Source of the DNA: an uncultured Clostridia bacterium
Lineage (GTDB): Bacteria; Bacillota; Clostridia; TANB77; CAG-508
Direction of reading: 5' to 3'
DNA length: 64,000 nucleotides
Assembly (NCBI GenBank): GCA_948630815.1
Contig: CAPIEU010000006.1
Span: 1-64,000, forward strand
The notes under the pieces are model-generated. The model worked only from the letters and a program-made list of their open reading frames with translations. It searched no databases and was not told the origin of the DNA. Position numbers and translations under genes: made by a program. The number at the start of each line of letters is the position of its first letter. The first letter of the stretch is position 1. Positions 1-8,621 of the stretch are shown piece after piece.

Positions 1-4
1 AGAA

Positions 5-89
5 AAAAACTCCACTAGAAGCTCTTGGCAGATAAAACTTACATCGTTTAGTTTAATTGCACAAACTGCGGACTTTCTATGGAGTTTTT
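5..89 (-). terminator. Inverted repeat, terminator-like, at window edge
   Basis: Arms AAAAACTCCA (5-14) and TGGAGTTTTT (80-89) are complementary, and the pairing continues with one bulge. Read on the minus strand the right arm runs into a T-rich tail, as in a Rho-independent terminator lying beyond the transposase gene. The enclosed 65 bases hold nothing I recognise. The rest of 1-247 is AT-rich apart from a C-rich patch at 194-205, which might belong to the end of the IS91-type element. Confidence 0.4.
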
Positions 90-247
90 AAACTTTATCT
101 CTTATTCTTTTTTTCATATTTTACTACACTTTACTGAATATATCAATTTTTAAGTTGAAATTTTTATAGAATTTTAGTAAAATAGACATAGAGACCCCCC
201 TCCCCAATAAAGAGGCAATTTTTGAGAGGGTATGAAATTGTAAATTA

Positions 248-1372
248 TTATGCTGGACTAGGTCTTATTAAATGTCCAATTCCACAAACTGGACATAAAT
301 TAAAGTCTTTTCCAGACACTTTCTTTAGTATTTCGAGAGGGGAAATATTTTCTTTAGTTAACACTTTTGTATTTGTGAGAGATTTACAAAGTGTTAATTT
401 TTTCGTTTTATTTCTATTTCCCAATAATCCAAAATGTCGTATCTTCATAAATCTTGGTGGTAATATATGTAATATGAATCTTCTAATAAATTCATCTGCA
501 TCTAATACCATTGTTTTCATCCTATTTTTATCTCTATAATCTCGCCATTTAAAATTTACTTTTCCATTGTTTATATTTAATATTCTACTATTTGTAATTG
601 CTACTCTATGAGTATATCTTCCTAAATATTCTATTACACTATTTGCATTTTTAAATGGTGGTTTACAATATACAACCCAATCTTTAGAATACAATGATGA
701 TATGAATTTATCAAATTCTTGGCTTATTTTTAATTCTTCAATTTCTTTACAAAAGTCTAACTTTTCTTTTTTCATATAGTATATTAGTTTTCCTTTAAAT
801 ACTTTTGATAAAACTTTTACTGGTATGAAAAACTTCTTTTTGCTATTTTTCCATTTTCCTAAACTATCAAGTCCGCCAGCTGGTACTATACAATGTATAT
901 GTGGGTGATCTTTTAAGTTTTGTCCCCATGTATGTAAAATTGTTGTAAAACCTATTTGTGCTCCTAAATATTTTTTGTCATTTGCCAATTCTTGTAATGT
1001 TTCTGATACTGCTTTGAACATTACATTATACATTTTTGTTTGATTGTAATATACAACTTTATTTAATATATCAGGTATTGTAAATACTACATGAAAATAT
1101 TGCACATTTAATACATTAAACTTTTGATTATATATCCATTTTTCTTTTGCTGAAGTCTGACATTTAGGGCAGTGCCTATTTCTACAAGAGTTGTAACTGA
1201 TTTTCTTGTGTCCACAATGGTCGCATATATCTTCATGTACTCCTAATTCTGCTGTTCTACATTTTTCTATTGCATTTAATGTTTTCTTTACATAGATTGG
1301 TAAATTATTTTTTTCCTTATATTCCTTTCCATATTGCTCTAATATATTTTGTAATTCAGGCATTTTCATCAC
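248..1372 (-). CDS. IS91 family transposase
   Basis: This 374-residue protein matches rolling-circle (HUH/Y2-type) transposases of the IS91 family. Residues about 35-75 carry a cysteine/histidine zinc-binding domain (CDHCGH, CRNRHCPKCQ). A central catalytic domain follows with HVVFTIP, HTWGQNLKDHPHIH and GRYTHRVAIT; the HPHIH histidines are the expected metal-binding pair. A last cysteine pair (CPVCGIGH) lies near the C terminus. The start is ambiguous: GTG at 1372 is followed directly by ATG at 1369, both inside the 3' end of the recombinase gene, which suggests translational coupling. The length is normal for the family, so the gene may be active. Confidence 0.85.
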   Translation of the reverse strand: MMKMPELQNILEQYGKEYKEKNNLPIYVKKTLNAIEKCRTAELGVHEDICDHCGHKKISYNSCRNRHCPKCQTSAKEKWIYNQKFNVLNVQYFHVVFTIPDILNKVVYYNQTKMYNVMFKAVSETLQELANDKKYLGAQIGFTTILHTWGQNLKDHPHIHCIVPAGGLDSLGKWKNSKKKFFIPVKVLSKVFKGKLIYYMKKEKLDFCKEIEELKISQEFDKFISSLYSKDWVVYCKPPFKNANSVIEYLGRYTHRVAITNSRILNINNGKVNFKWRDYRDKNRMKTMVLDADEFIRRFILHILPPRFMKIRHFGLLGNRNKTKKLTLCKSLTNTKVLTKENISPLEILKKVSGKDFNLCPVCGIGHLIRPSPA

Positions 1373-2237
1373 CTGACCTATACAATCTATCTAATGGACT
1401 TACAATATCTTTTTCTACATTTGCAAGATGCAAATATTCCATTGTTGATCTTATTCCTGAATGTCCTAACAATTTTTGTAAATGTAATATGTCTAGTCCA
1501 TTTTCTATTAAGTCTGTAGCAAAATTATGCCTTAATCCATGTACTGTTACTTTTCTTGTTATTCCTGCTTTTTTCTTTATTTCTCTAAATGCTATTTCTG
1601 GTCCTGATACAGTATATTTATCGTTTGTTTGTGGTGAAATGAATAAATAATTTTCCTTGTGATTGGGTCTATATGATTTAAAATATTCTCTTAATATTTC
1701 AAGATTAGTTTGTGATAACAAGGTATATCTATACTTGCTTTCTTTTCCTTCTCGGACTAATATTCTCATATTTTCGCTATCAATATCTTGTATTCTTAAA
1801 TTACATAGTTCTGATACTCTAAGTCCTCCTCCATATATTGTCATAAACATGGCTTTATATTTTAGAGAATGCCTATAACCATCACAAGATTCAAAAAATT
1901 TCTTTAATTCCTTTTTTGTAAACATTTCTGGTTTATTCTTTTGTATTTTAAAAAGTGGTATTCTCTTTAAATTCAATACTTTATTTAGTGTTGTTCCATA
2001 CATAAAGCGTATTGCACTATTATATGTATTTACATCTCGTCTTTTATTTTTACATTCTTCTACTAAATATTTTAGAAAATCTCTAATATCATCTTCTGTT
2101 AATTTTTCAATTTCTTTTCCTTTGTGAAATTCCATATACCTACTAACTCGCCAGATATATGATTTCTGCGTTCTTTCTGATAAACCTCTAAATGTCATGT
2201 CTTCTTCCATGTGTTTTATTATTTCTTCATTACACAT
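1356..2237 (-). CDS. Tyrosine recombinase (phage-integrase family)
   Basis: This 293-residue protein has the two-domain layout of XerC/D-like recombinases. The N-terminal SAM-like DNA-binding domain covers about residues 1-100 (FRGLSERTQKSYIWRVSRY). The C-terminal catalytic domain shows YGGGLRVSELCNL, HGLRHNFATDL, LLGHSGIRSTMEYLHL and the presumed nucleophilic tyrosine in MEYLHL. AAAGGAG lies just upstream of the ATG at 2237. It directly precedes and overlaps the IS91-type transposase, so it most likely serves the element rather than chromosome dimer resolution. Confidence 0.85.
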   Translation of the reverse strand: MCNEEIIKHMEEDMTFRGLSERTQKSYIWRVSRYMEFHKGKEIEKLTEDDIRDFLKYLVEECKNKRRDVNTYNSAIRFMYGTTLNKVLNLKRIPLFKIQKNKPEMFTKKELKKFFESCDGYRHSLKYKAMFMTIYGGGLRVSELCNLRIQDIDSENMRILVREGKESKYRYTLLSQTNLEILREYFKSYRPNHKENYLFISPQTNDKYTVSGPEIAFREIKKKAGITRKVTVHGLRHNFATDLIENGLDILHLQKLLGHSGIRSTMEYLHLANVEKDIVSPLDRLYRSGDENA

Positions 2238-2338
2238 AAAAAAACTCCTTTCAATAAATATTTGCAGATTTAATCTACATAATATTTATTTTAAAGAGTT
2301 TCCTCATATTTTGCAAACTATATCAATATTTTAAAACG

Positions 2339-2365
2339 AAAAACCAGCTCTCATTGAACTGGTTT
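2339..2365 (-). terminator. Rho-independent terminator
   Basis: Stem AAAACCAG/CTGGTTTT with a short loop, followed on the minus strand by a T-rich run. It lies 36 bases beyond the stop codon of the small gene at 2401-2673 and probably ends its transcript. Confidence 0.7.
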
Positions 2366-2400
2366 TCGCCTTTACATTTGGGTTCTAAGTCTAGATATCC

Positions 2401-2673
2401 CTATGACAACTTAATACCAAAAGGACCAAATCCATTTTTCCATATCGTATAACCTTTGGCATCCTCGTCTTCAACTGCATAAAACAGAGTAACGTTAGGT
2501 TTAACCAACTTTGCATCGCTTGCTTCTATGCTAATCTTAACCTTTTCCTCTGTTTGATGCAATGCAAGTACGAAGTATGTCAAATTCTCTTTTGGGGATT
2601 CTTTTTCTTCTAAAATCTCCCGAATGGTTACTTCTTCTCCTCTCATGAAATCAAAATAATTGAATTTTTTCAT
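2401..2673 (-). CDS. Small hypothetical protein, foreign-looking composition
   Basis: A 90-residue acidic soluble protein that I do not recognise. It has its own AGGCAACC-type ribosome binding region and a terminator downstream. Base composition is clearly richer in G+C than its neighbours, and its codons include GTC, CTC and an in-frame CGG for residue 18 (position 2622, context CGGG). Skipping a base at that CGG would hit a stop three codons later (GGG AGA TTT TAG), so here CGG must be read as a normal codon for the gene to be made. Together with the nearby IS91-type element this points to recent acquisition. Confidence 0.6.
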   Translation of the reverse strand: MKKFNYFDFMRGEEVTIREILEEKESPKENLTYFVLALHQTEEKVKISIEASDAKLVKPNVTLFYAVEDEDAKGYTIWKNGFGPFGIKLS

Positions 2674-2851
2674 TCTGGTTGCCTCCTAAAATTTATTGTA
2701 AATATATTATATCACATATTTTATGTTTGTTAAATGTAAATTTATTCCAAATGTTACGACTCATTATATCTAAACGACCACTGCGACAGCAGTTTAGTGC
2801 AATTACTATTTGTTATTCTAATTACAAGTGTGCATATCTTTTAGCATTTTC

Positions 2852-3268
2852 TTATTCTTTTAATAAACTTTCAAATTTATCACTAAATTCTTTTTTGTGC
2901 TTCTTTAAATTAATTGGTTTTAATGTTTTATCTGTAAAACAATGTTTTGTTTCTCCTATTAATACTAGTTTTTCACTTTTCTTATCTATTACTTCATAAC
3001 CAACTGTCATTCTTACTCCTGTATATTCTTTCACATATGGTTTTATAATAATTGTATCTCCAAAAGTAACATGATATTTATACGTACAGTTTACCCCTAA
3101 TACTGGTATCGTAATACCATTTTCCTCTAATAATTCAAATGGCATTCCTACACTTTTTAACCAGTAACATCTTGCTTCTTCTAAAAACCTTATGTAATTA
3201 GAATGATGTACTACTCCCATTTTATCTGTTTCATAATAATTAATATTTCTTTCAAAAGTAAATTCCAT
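2852..3268 (-). CDS. Acyl-CoA thioesterase, YbgC/FadM type (4HBT hotdog)
   Basis: This 138-residue single hotdog-domain protein has the motif YYETDKMGVVHHSNYIRFLEEAR (positions in residues 11-33); the Asp in ETDKMG is the catalytic residue of the 4-hydroxybenzoyl-CoA/YbgC thioesterase family. Such enzymes hydrolyse acyl-CoA thioesters in the cytoplasm. AAAAGGAGAAG precedes the ATG. Length is typical. It stands alone between two intergenic regions, so the substrate cannot be inferred. Confidence 0.85.
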   Translation of the reverse strand: MEFTFERNINYYETDKMGVVHHSNYIRFLEEARCYWLKSVGMPFELLEENGITIPVLGVNCTYKYHVTFGDTIIIKPYVKEYTGVRMTVGYEVIDKKSEKLVLIGETKHCFTDKTLKPINLKKHKKEFSDKFESLLKE

Positions 3269-3355
3269 GTTCTTCTCCTTTTCCTATTGTTCATCAAATT
3301 TTTAATTTCTTACAGTAGGTTAATTACCCATCATTTTTAGTATAATAACATAAAA

Positions 3356-3382
3356 GCAAGTAATTATCAACTAATTACTTGC
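3356..3382 (-). terminator. Rho-independent terminator
   Basis: Arms GCAAGTAATTA/TAATTACTTGC with a 5-base loop; the minus strand continues with TTTTATG. It lies beyond the ABC-2 exporter operon and beyond the hairpin repeat that follows it. Confidence 0.65.
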
Positions 3383-3408
3383 TCTAAAATTTAGGTTCTA
3401 TTATTAAT

Positions 3409-3545
3409 GTTCAGTCTTTAATTTATTTCTAATTAGTTCCACGTGGACGAAAGTGCTTTTTATTTTTCGAAACTTGTGAGAAAAATAAATGCCCTACATC
3501 CAGCAAGAAAGAACGGTAATAAAAAGATATAGCCTAAACGGTAAC
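3409..3545 (+). repeat. Dispersed hairpin repeat, copy A
   Basis: Diverged copy of a repeat seen at least four more times in the window (25.4, 36.5, 46.3 and 63.6 kb). The core is a long stem-loop with arms around CTTTTTATTTTTCG and GAGAAAAATAAATG, flanked by GTTCAGTC on the left and CTAAACGGTAAC on the right. It lies between the thioesterase start and the exporter operon end. Confidence 0.7.
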
Positions 3546-3550
3546 CTCCA

Positions 3551-4699
3551 TTATCCACTTCTTCTTTTCTTTTTTAATACAATATTTGTAATAATTGTAA
3601 AACCTATTGCGAATAACAAAATAGTTCCCATATTTATTATAATTTCATTCATTGTTCCAATATTAATTTCTTCTATTACTTTTAATAATTCATTATTTTT
3701 AATATAATAATAAGATGGTAATATGTGTGCTATCTTTAACACAGTATCTGGTAACCATTCCATTGGCACAAAAGCACCACATAAGAAACTAGATCCAAGT
3801 GCTATTACATTTATAATTCCATTTATTGCATTTTTATTATTTACTAAATTTCCAATTAAGAATGCAACTGTAAGCGCACATATTGTAAACACAAATGAAT
3901 TTATAATATAAACTAATCCATGCATTGTAAACATTATGTTTCCTATTAATATAAAACTTAACACTACATATATTCCCCATAAAACAATTGCAAATAAGCT
4001 GTTCGATAATAATAACTTTCTATTATGTGCTTTATAATTCATACTACTAATAACTGTTCTTTTTGCTATTTTTTCTTCTTTAAAACTAGATAGTATCAAG
4101 CAAATAACATAAACACATCCTGCAAGTATGCTGTAATTTGCAAAATTATAGTAAAAAGTTGCTTTTGATAACTGAGTTGTATCTAGCTTCGAAGTAATTT
4201 CTACTTTTGTTTCCTTTTCCAATGTATCGTTTATTCTATTTATTAATTCATTCTCTGTAATTGTTCTTTCTTGATAAATATTTGCTACTTTTATGTATCT
4301 TTCTAATAACATACCTGCCAGGCTCGACCCATAATCCCCTGTACTTTTTATTTTAATTTCAGGATTTTTACCTGCTAAAAAATCTTGTCTATAATTATTA
4401 GGTATATAAATTATATAATTTACATCTCTATAAAATAACGCATCATCTATTGCTTCTTCGCTTTTTTCTATTTCAATTATATTGCTATTTTTGCTAATAT
4501 AATCAACTAAATTCTTTGTAACTCCTTCTTCTTTATCTTCGTTAATAATTAATATGTCTGGTTTACTTACAACAAAATTTGTACTGTTATCGCTAGTTTG
4601 CATATTAAATCCAGCAAAGAAAATTAAAAATACTGTATACATAATGATAGGTGCTTTTGCTTTATTTAATACTTTTAAAAAGGTTTTAAATACTGTCAT
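3551..4699 (-). CDS. ABC-2 type transporter permease
   Basis: This 382-residue membrane protein has the ABC2_membrane_3 layout: one N-terminal transmembrane helix (about residues 15-31), a large extracytoplasmic domain to about residue 185, then a cluster of five to six helices to the C terminus. It overlaps the upstream permease gene by 14 bases and is the third gene of an ATPase-permease-permease operon. The two permeases probably form a heterodimer that exports a lipid, peptide or drug; the substrate is not evident. Confidence 0.85.
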   Translation of the reverse strand: MTVFKTFLKVLNKAKAPIIMYTVFLIFFAGFNMQTSDNSTNFVVSKPDILIINEDKEEGVTKNLVDYISKNSNIIEIEKSEEAIDDALFYRDVNYIIYIPNNYRQDFLAGKNPEIKIKSTGDYGSSLAGMLLERYIKVANIYQERTITENELINRINDTLEKETKVEITSKLDTTQLSKATFYYNFANYSILAGCVYVICLILSSFKEEKIAKRTVISSMNYKAHNRKLLLSNSLFAIVLWGIYVVLSFILIGNIMFTMHGLVYIINSFVFTICALTVAFLIGNLVNNKNAINGIINVIALGSSFLCGAFVPMEWLPDTVLKIAHILPSYYYIKNNELLKVIEEINIGTMNEIIINMGTILLFAIGFTIITNIVLKKKRRSG

Positions 4700-5867
4700 A
4701 TTTCTGCCTCCTTAAACAAATATAAGAAATTAGTATTGCAATTATGGCAAAAATTACTAAACTTATAATATTAAAGTAATACCTATCTAATGTATCATAA
4801 TAATACAGTGAATAAAATCCATCTGTTATCATACTTGCTGGATTTATTTTATTTACAATTGGCACATTTTTATCTACTATATATTTCATTGTAATTCCCA
4901 TCATTCCAGATAAGAAACAACCAAGCATTGTAATAGAAATCATAATTCCTGTTTTCAAATTTTCTCCTACTTTTAATACTGTCCCAATAAGAAGCCCCAT
5001 AGCCAATCCTGCAAAACTTCCTACTGCACCTAATAAAATAATAAGTGGTAGATTTGTTCCATAATCTACTTTTAGTACAAACATAGTATACACAAACAAA
5101 AGTGCTAATCCTATTAATTGAGTAATATATCCTGCAAGCGTACTGCTTAATACTACTTTTCCTTTAGAAGTTGGTGCAACACTTACTCTTTTTCCTTGGC
5201 TAGACATATTTGCTAAATTTTGGTTAATTGCAACCATTCCAAGAATTCCGCCATATAAGCAATACATTGCAATAAGTGTATAAAATTCTATCATCGTATA
5301 ACTTAAATTACTTCTAGATATGTTCTTAATATTTGTTTCTTCATTTTGTGCTATTTCTAATATATCTTTATAAATTTTTTCATAATCAATTTGATAGTTT
5401 CCAGCCATCATTTGATTCTTAATTTCATCTTCTGTAAGGCTTGAAACAATATGATTTGTTTGTACTACTTCTTGTGTTACTTGTTTAAAAATAGTTTGGT
5501 TAATTCCACTTGTTGTAAATACTAAATGTGGCTTCTCATTTTCTAATACCATATATCCATCTATTTTATTGTCTTGTAATAATTTTGTTGCTTCTTCCTT
5601 AGTAACATATTTTGTATTAAATAATCTATTGTCATTTTCTTCATCACTTAGTGTTTTAAATGTTTCTTTCCAGATTTCGCTATTATTAAATTCTTCATTA
5701 TTAACAATAGCAATATTGATAATATCCAACTTTTCACTATTTTCAATATTAGAAAATGCCATATTGAAAAATGTTCCTAATATAATTGGAAAGGCAAAAG
5801 TCCAAAATATTAGCATTCTATTTCTAAAGAGAGTTTTTAAGGCATATTTAAAATTATGAATAAACAT
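4686..5867 (-). CDS. ABC-2 type transporter permease
   Basis: This 393-residue permease is related in layout to the next gene: an N-terminal helix (residues 18-35), an extracytoplasmic segment to about residue 185 and six C-terminal helices. Its start overlaps the ATPase stop region at 5867. With the neighbouring permease and ATPase it makes a complete exporter of the ABC-2 class. Nothing in the sequence identifies the cargo. Confidence 0.85.
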   Translation of the reverse strand: MFIHNFKYALKTLFRNRMLIFWTFAFPIILGTFFNMAFSNIENSEKLDIINIAIVNNEEFNNSEIWKETFKTLSDEENDNRLFNTKYVTKEEATKLLQDNKIDGYMVLENEKPHLVFTTSGINQTIFKQVTQEVVQTNHIVSSLTEDEIKNQMMAGNYQIDYEKIYKDILEIAQNEETNIKNISRSNLSYTMIEFYTLIAMYCLYGGILGMVAINQNLANMSSQGKRVSVAPTSKGKVVLSSTLAGYITQLIGLALLFVYTMFVLKVDYGTNLPLIILLGAVGSFAGLAMGLLIGTVLKVGENLKTGIMISITMLGCFLSGMMGITMKYIVDKNVPIVNKINPASMITDGFYSLYYYDTLDRYYFNIISLVIFAIIAILISYICLRRQKYDSI

Positions 5868-6806
5868 TAGTCTCTAAGTTCCTTTCCTGTTAGCTCTAAA
5901 AATACATCATTAAGTGTAGGTCTTTCTGCATAAATTTTATTATATTTAATACTCTCTTTTTTCAAATAATCTATCATAGATACTAAATTATTTTTGCCTT
6001 TTTTGTATGTAACAAGTAATATGTTTCCATTATATGTTACTTCATGTACATTTTCTAATTCTTTTATTTTTTCAATATATGTAGATAGTAAATCGTTTAC
6101 TTCAACTGTAACTTTTTCTTCAATTTTTGCAAGTTCTTTTAGCTCATCAGTTGAACCAGTAGCAAGTACCTTTCCTTTATCTAAAATAATAACCCTATCA
6201 CAAATAATTTCTACTTCTTCCATATAGTGTGTTGTATATAAAATTGTTGCTCCATTATCTCTTAACTTTTTAATTCCATCTAATATATTATTTCTACTTT
6301 GTGGATCTACTGCGACTGTTGGCTCATCTAAGAATATAATACTTGGTTTATGAGCAATTCCACAAGCAATATTTAATCTTCTTAATAATCCTCCTGATAA
6401 TTGTTTTGGATGAAACTTTTTAAACTCTTCTAATCCTACTAATTCTATTGCATCTTCAATATACTGTTTTCTTTTTTCCTTATCTTTTATATATAAACCG
6501 CAAAAATAATCAATATTTTCATATACTGTTAATTCTTCAAATACAGCTACATCTTGAAATACTACTCCAATTTTCTCTTTTATATCATAAGCATTTGGTT
6601 TCATTTCCTTACCAAATATAGTAATACTTCCTTTACTAAAATTTAGTAAAGATAGAATGCAATTAATGGTGGTTGATTTCCCACTTCCATTTGGTCCGTA
6701 GTAAACCTAATATTTCTCCTTCATGCACTTCAAATGATAAATTATCAATTGCTTTTAACCCTTTATACTCTTTTGCTAAATTTTTAACTTCAATAATGTT
6801 ATTCAC
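5867..6806 (-). CDS. ABC transporter ATP-binding protein (one CGG +1 site)
   Basis: The ATPase of the ABC-2 exporter. Translation from GTG 6806 (AAAGGGGAAG upstream) gives 36 codons and then CGG at 6698; skipping one base restores a 312-residue protein. The skip falls exactly at the first glycine of the Walker A motif (GPNGSGKST). Downstream are the signature LSGGLLRRL, Walker B IIFLDEP, and the H-loop TTHYMEE. Without the shift translation ends 10 codons later, before the P-loop lysine, and no ATPase could be made. The gene is intact otherwise and is followed without a gap by two permeases. Confidence 0.85.
6695..6698 (-). other. CGGA +1 shift site in ABC ATPase
   Basis: Preceding codon CTA. 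The restored glycine is the invariant first residue of Walker A. The zero-frame stop comes after 10 more codons. Confidence 0.85.
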
Positions 6807-6825
6807 TTTTGCTTCCCCTTTCTAT

Positions 6826-7557
6826 TTAATTCCTTTCAATATCATCTTCTATTACATCTGTTTGTAGCTCTATCTCTCTTGCATCACAAGAATAAACAAT
6901 TTTTTCATTTCCGTTAATAATTTCTTTTCTCATAGAATTGATTGATAAAGTAGTTCCTCTACCAAGCAATAACTCTTTTTCATCATTTGTTCCTTTAAAC
7001 CATTCCAAATACACACATTTTGAACCTGCTGGTAGTTTTATTTCTAATACAACATCATATTCTTTAAAATAAGCATAACTATTTTCCTTAGTTAATGATG
7101 TACTCATATAACCTTCATCAACAAAATTTCTTCCTATTATATCCTCAAACTTCCAATCCATTCCATCTTTAGGTTTTAATGCACGATAGACTGTAGTATC
7201 TTCATTTAATTGAAACTTATCTATAACTCTATCTAATACTTTTACTGTATATTTATTTTCATAACTTAATGGTTTATTATTTCTTAATGCTTCATTAATT
7301 TCATAACTATTTGTTCCAATTTTTCCTCCATACCTTGAAAGAACTTGATATTCTTCTAATGTTATCTTTGCTAAAAATGGAGAAATAAATTCAAAAGCTT
7401 TATCCACATATTGTAATGCCTCTTCTTTCTCATTTTCATCTCTACAAAAACGATAATAGCTTTTTAATATCTTTTCTCTTAAATCTTTTACAGTAATTTT
7501 ACCTTCTATTACATCTAAAACATTCTCCCAATTTATAATTTCAACATATTCATCCAT
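6826..7557 (-). CDS. ADP-ribosyltransferase, R-S-E (ExE) class
   Basis: This 243-residue protein has the core of the ADP-ribosyltransferase exoenzyme family (PF03496 type). The catalytic arginine is R125 in VYRAL, the STS motif is at 152-154 (GYMSTSL), and the ExE motif is E193-K-E195 in DEKELLLGRG. ExE members usually modify arginine. About 100 residues of helical sequence precede the fold. There is no signal peptide or translocation domain, so it would act in the cytoplasm, be released on lysis, or be exported by an unidentified route. It lies 20 bases upstream of the ABC-2 exporter operon on the same strand. The ribosome binding site is weak. Confidence 0.8.
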   Translation of the reverse strand: MDEYVEIINWENVLDVIEGKITVKDLREKILKSYYRFCRDENEKEEALQYVDKAFEFISPFLAKITLEEYQVLSRYGGKIGTNSYEINEALRNNKPLSYENKYTVKVLDRVIDKFQLNEDTTVYRALKPKDGMDWKFEDIIGRNFVDEGYMSTSLTKENSYAYFKEYDVVLEIKLPAGSKCVYLEWFKGTNDEKELLLGRGTTLSINSMRKEIINGNEKIVYSCDAREIELQTDVIEDDIERN

Positions 7558-7882
7558 TTAACTTACACCCAATTCTAATCTTTTTTATAATTACTTTCTT
7601 GCTAAATAATAGCTTAATTTTATATAGAATTGTATCATCTCCTTTTATTTTTGTATATAGTTTTAGAAAATTTTATTGTATGTAAATATACATAAATACA
7701 GATAAATTATCTGTATTTTTTATATAATAGAAAATACTCTATTTTAAGTTAAATGTAGGAGCTGGCATTGATCATCCGTTAGGCAAAACTTTCTCCTTAT
7801 TATTTTATTTCAATTTTATATCTTTTAAAACGTTTCTAGTTTCTTCGCTTCAATTTTTCTATTTTTATACTTTAATCTATAT
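7558..7882. other. Intergenic region with a palindromic hairpin
   Basis: This 325-base stretch has no gene. A perfect palindrome around AAATACAGATA/TATCTGTATTT (7694-7718) is followed by T5 on the plus strand and looks like a terminator facing the hemolysin III gene end. A GC-richer patch (7753-7795, containing TGTAGGAGCTGG) resembles no element I can name. Confidence 0.45.
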
Positions 7883-8557
7883 TTACATTACAAATAATAT
7901 TATAGTTAAAAACTGTAATATTGTAGCTAATAAGATAAATAAATGAAATATAGAATGTATATATTTATGTTTCTTACCTATACCATATAAAATGGCTCCT
8001 ATTGTATATACTATTCCTCCTAGTAGTAATAATATAAAACCTGTTATGGTTAGCAATTCAGGTAATATGTGAACTTTTATTATAATACACCAACCCATTA
8101 GTAAATAACAAATCATTGAAAACACTTTATATCTTTTTAAATCTATTGCATTTAATATTATTCCTATTATTGCAAGTACCCATATAATAGCAAAAATAGT
8201 CCAACCTGTTAAATTATCATATTCTCTTAAACTACATAATGCAAATGGTGTATATGACCCAGCTATTAATAAAAATATACTACAATGGTCTAATACTTGT
8301 AATACCTTTTTTCCTTTTAATTTTGGACTCAATCCATGATATATACTAGACATTGTATATAGTAAAATTACTGTTACTCCATATATTATACCACTTACAA
8401 TTCCATATATGTTTTTATGAATTATTGCTACTATAATACATAATATCATTGCTACAAGTCCAAACCCTGCTCCTACTATATGTGAAGTCATATTAAATAT
8501 TTCTTCACCTTTTGTATATGTTGGTAATACTCTATCAGCTAATTTCGTTCTTTTCAT
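7883..8557 (-). CDS. Hemolysin III family (PAQR-like) membrane protein
   Basis: The ATG at 8557 is chosen because GGGAGGTATT lies directly in front of it; an in-frame ATG four codons earlier has no ribosome binding site. The 224-residue product has seven predicted helices. It shows the family motifs NMTSHIVGAG near the N terminus, SSIYHGL in the middle and HSIFHLF near the C terminus, whose histidines correspond to the metal site of PAQR/hemolysin III proteins. The cellular role of bacterial members is poorly defined, and haemolysis should not be assumed. Confidence 0.85.
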   Translation of the reverse strand: MKRTKLADRVLPTYTKGEEIFNMTSHIVGAGFGLVAMILCIIVAIIHKNIYGIVSGIIYGVTVILLYTMSSIYHGLSPKLKGKKVLQVLDHCSIFLLIAGSYTPFALCSLREYDNLTGWTIFAIIWVLAIIGIILNAIDLKRYKVFSMICYLLMGWCIIIKVHILPELLTITGFILLLLGGIVYTIGAILYGIGKKHKYIHSIFHLFILLATILQFLTIILFVM

Positions 8558-8621
8558 AATACCTCCCATTATATAAATTATATATAAGTTATTATTCTAT
8601 ATTATATTCTTTTTACCTATC

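Larger units (their letters stand above)
248..2237 (-). mobile_element. IS91-type element (transposase plus tyrosine recombinase)
   Basis: Two minus-strand genes, a tyrosine recombinase followed by an IS91-family transposase, overlap by about 17 bases and form one unit. This pairing of a small integrase with a rolling-circle transposase is known for IS91-like elements. Such elements lack classical terminal inverted repeats, so the outer ends cannot be fixed here; the coordinates give only the coding part. Neither gene contains an in-frame CGG, so their codon use fits this host. Confidence 0.65.

Noticed and set aside
5..89. Riboswitch at the left window edge
   Set aside because: The inverted repeat fits a terminator but the enclosed bases match no riboswitch class I can recall; the sequence is also cut by the window edge.
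222..539. Open frame on the plus strand opposite the transposase
   Set aside because: Antisense shadow of a well-supported transposase gene, without a ribosome binding site or recognisable protein.
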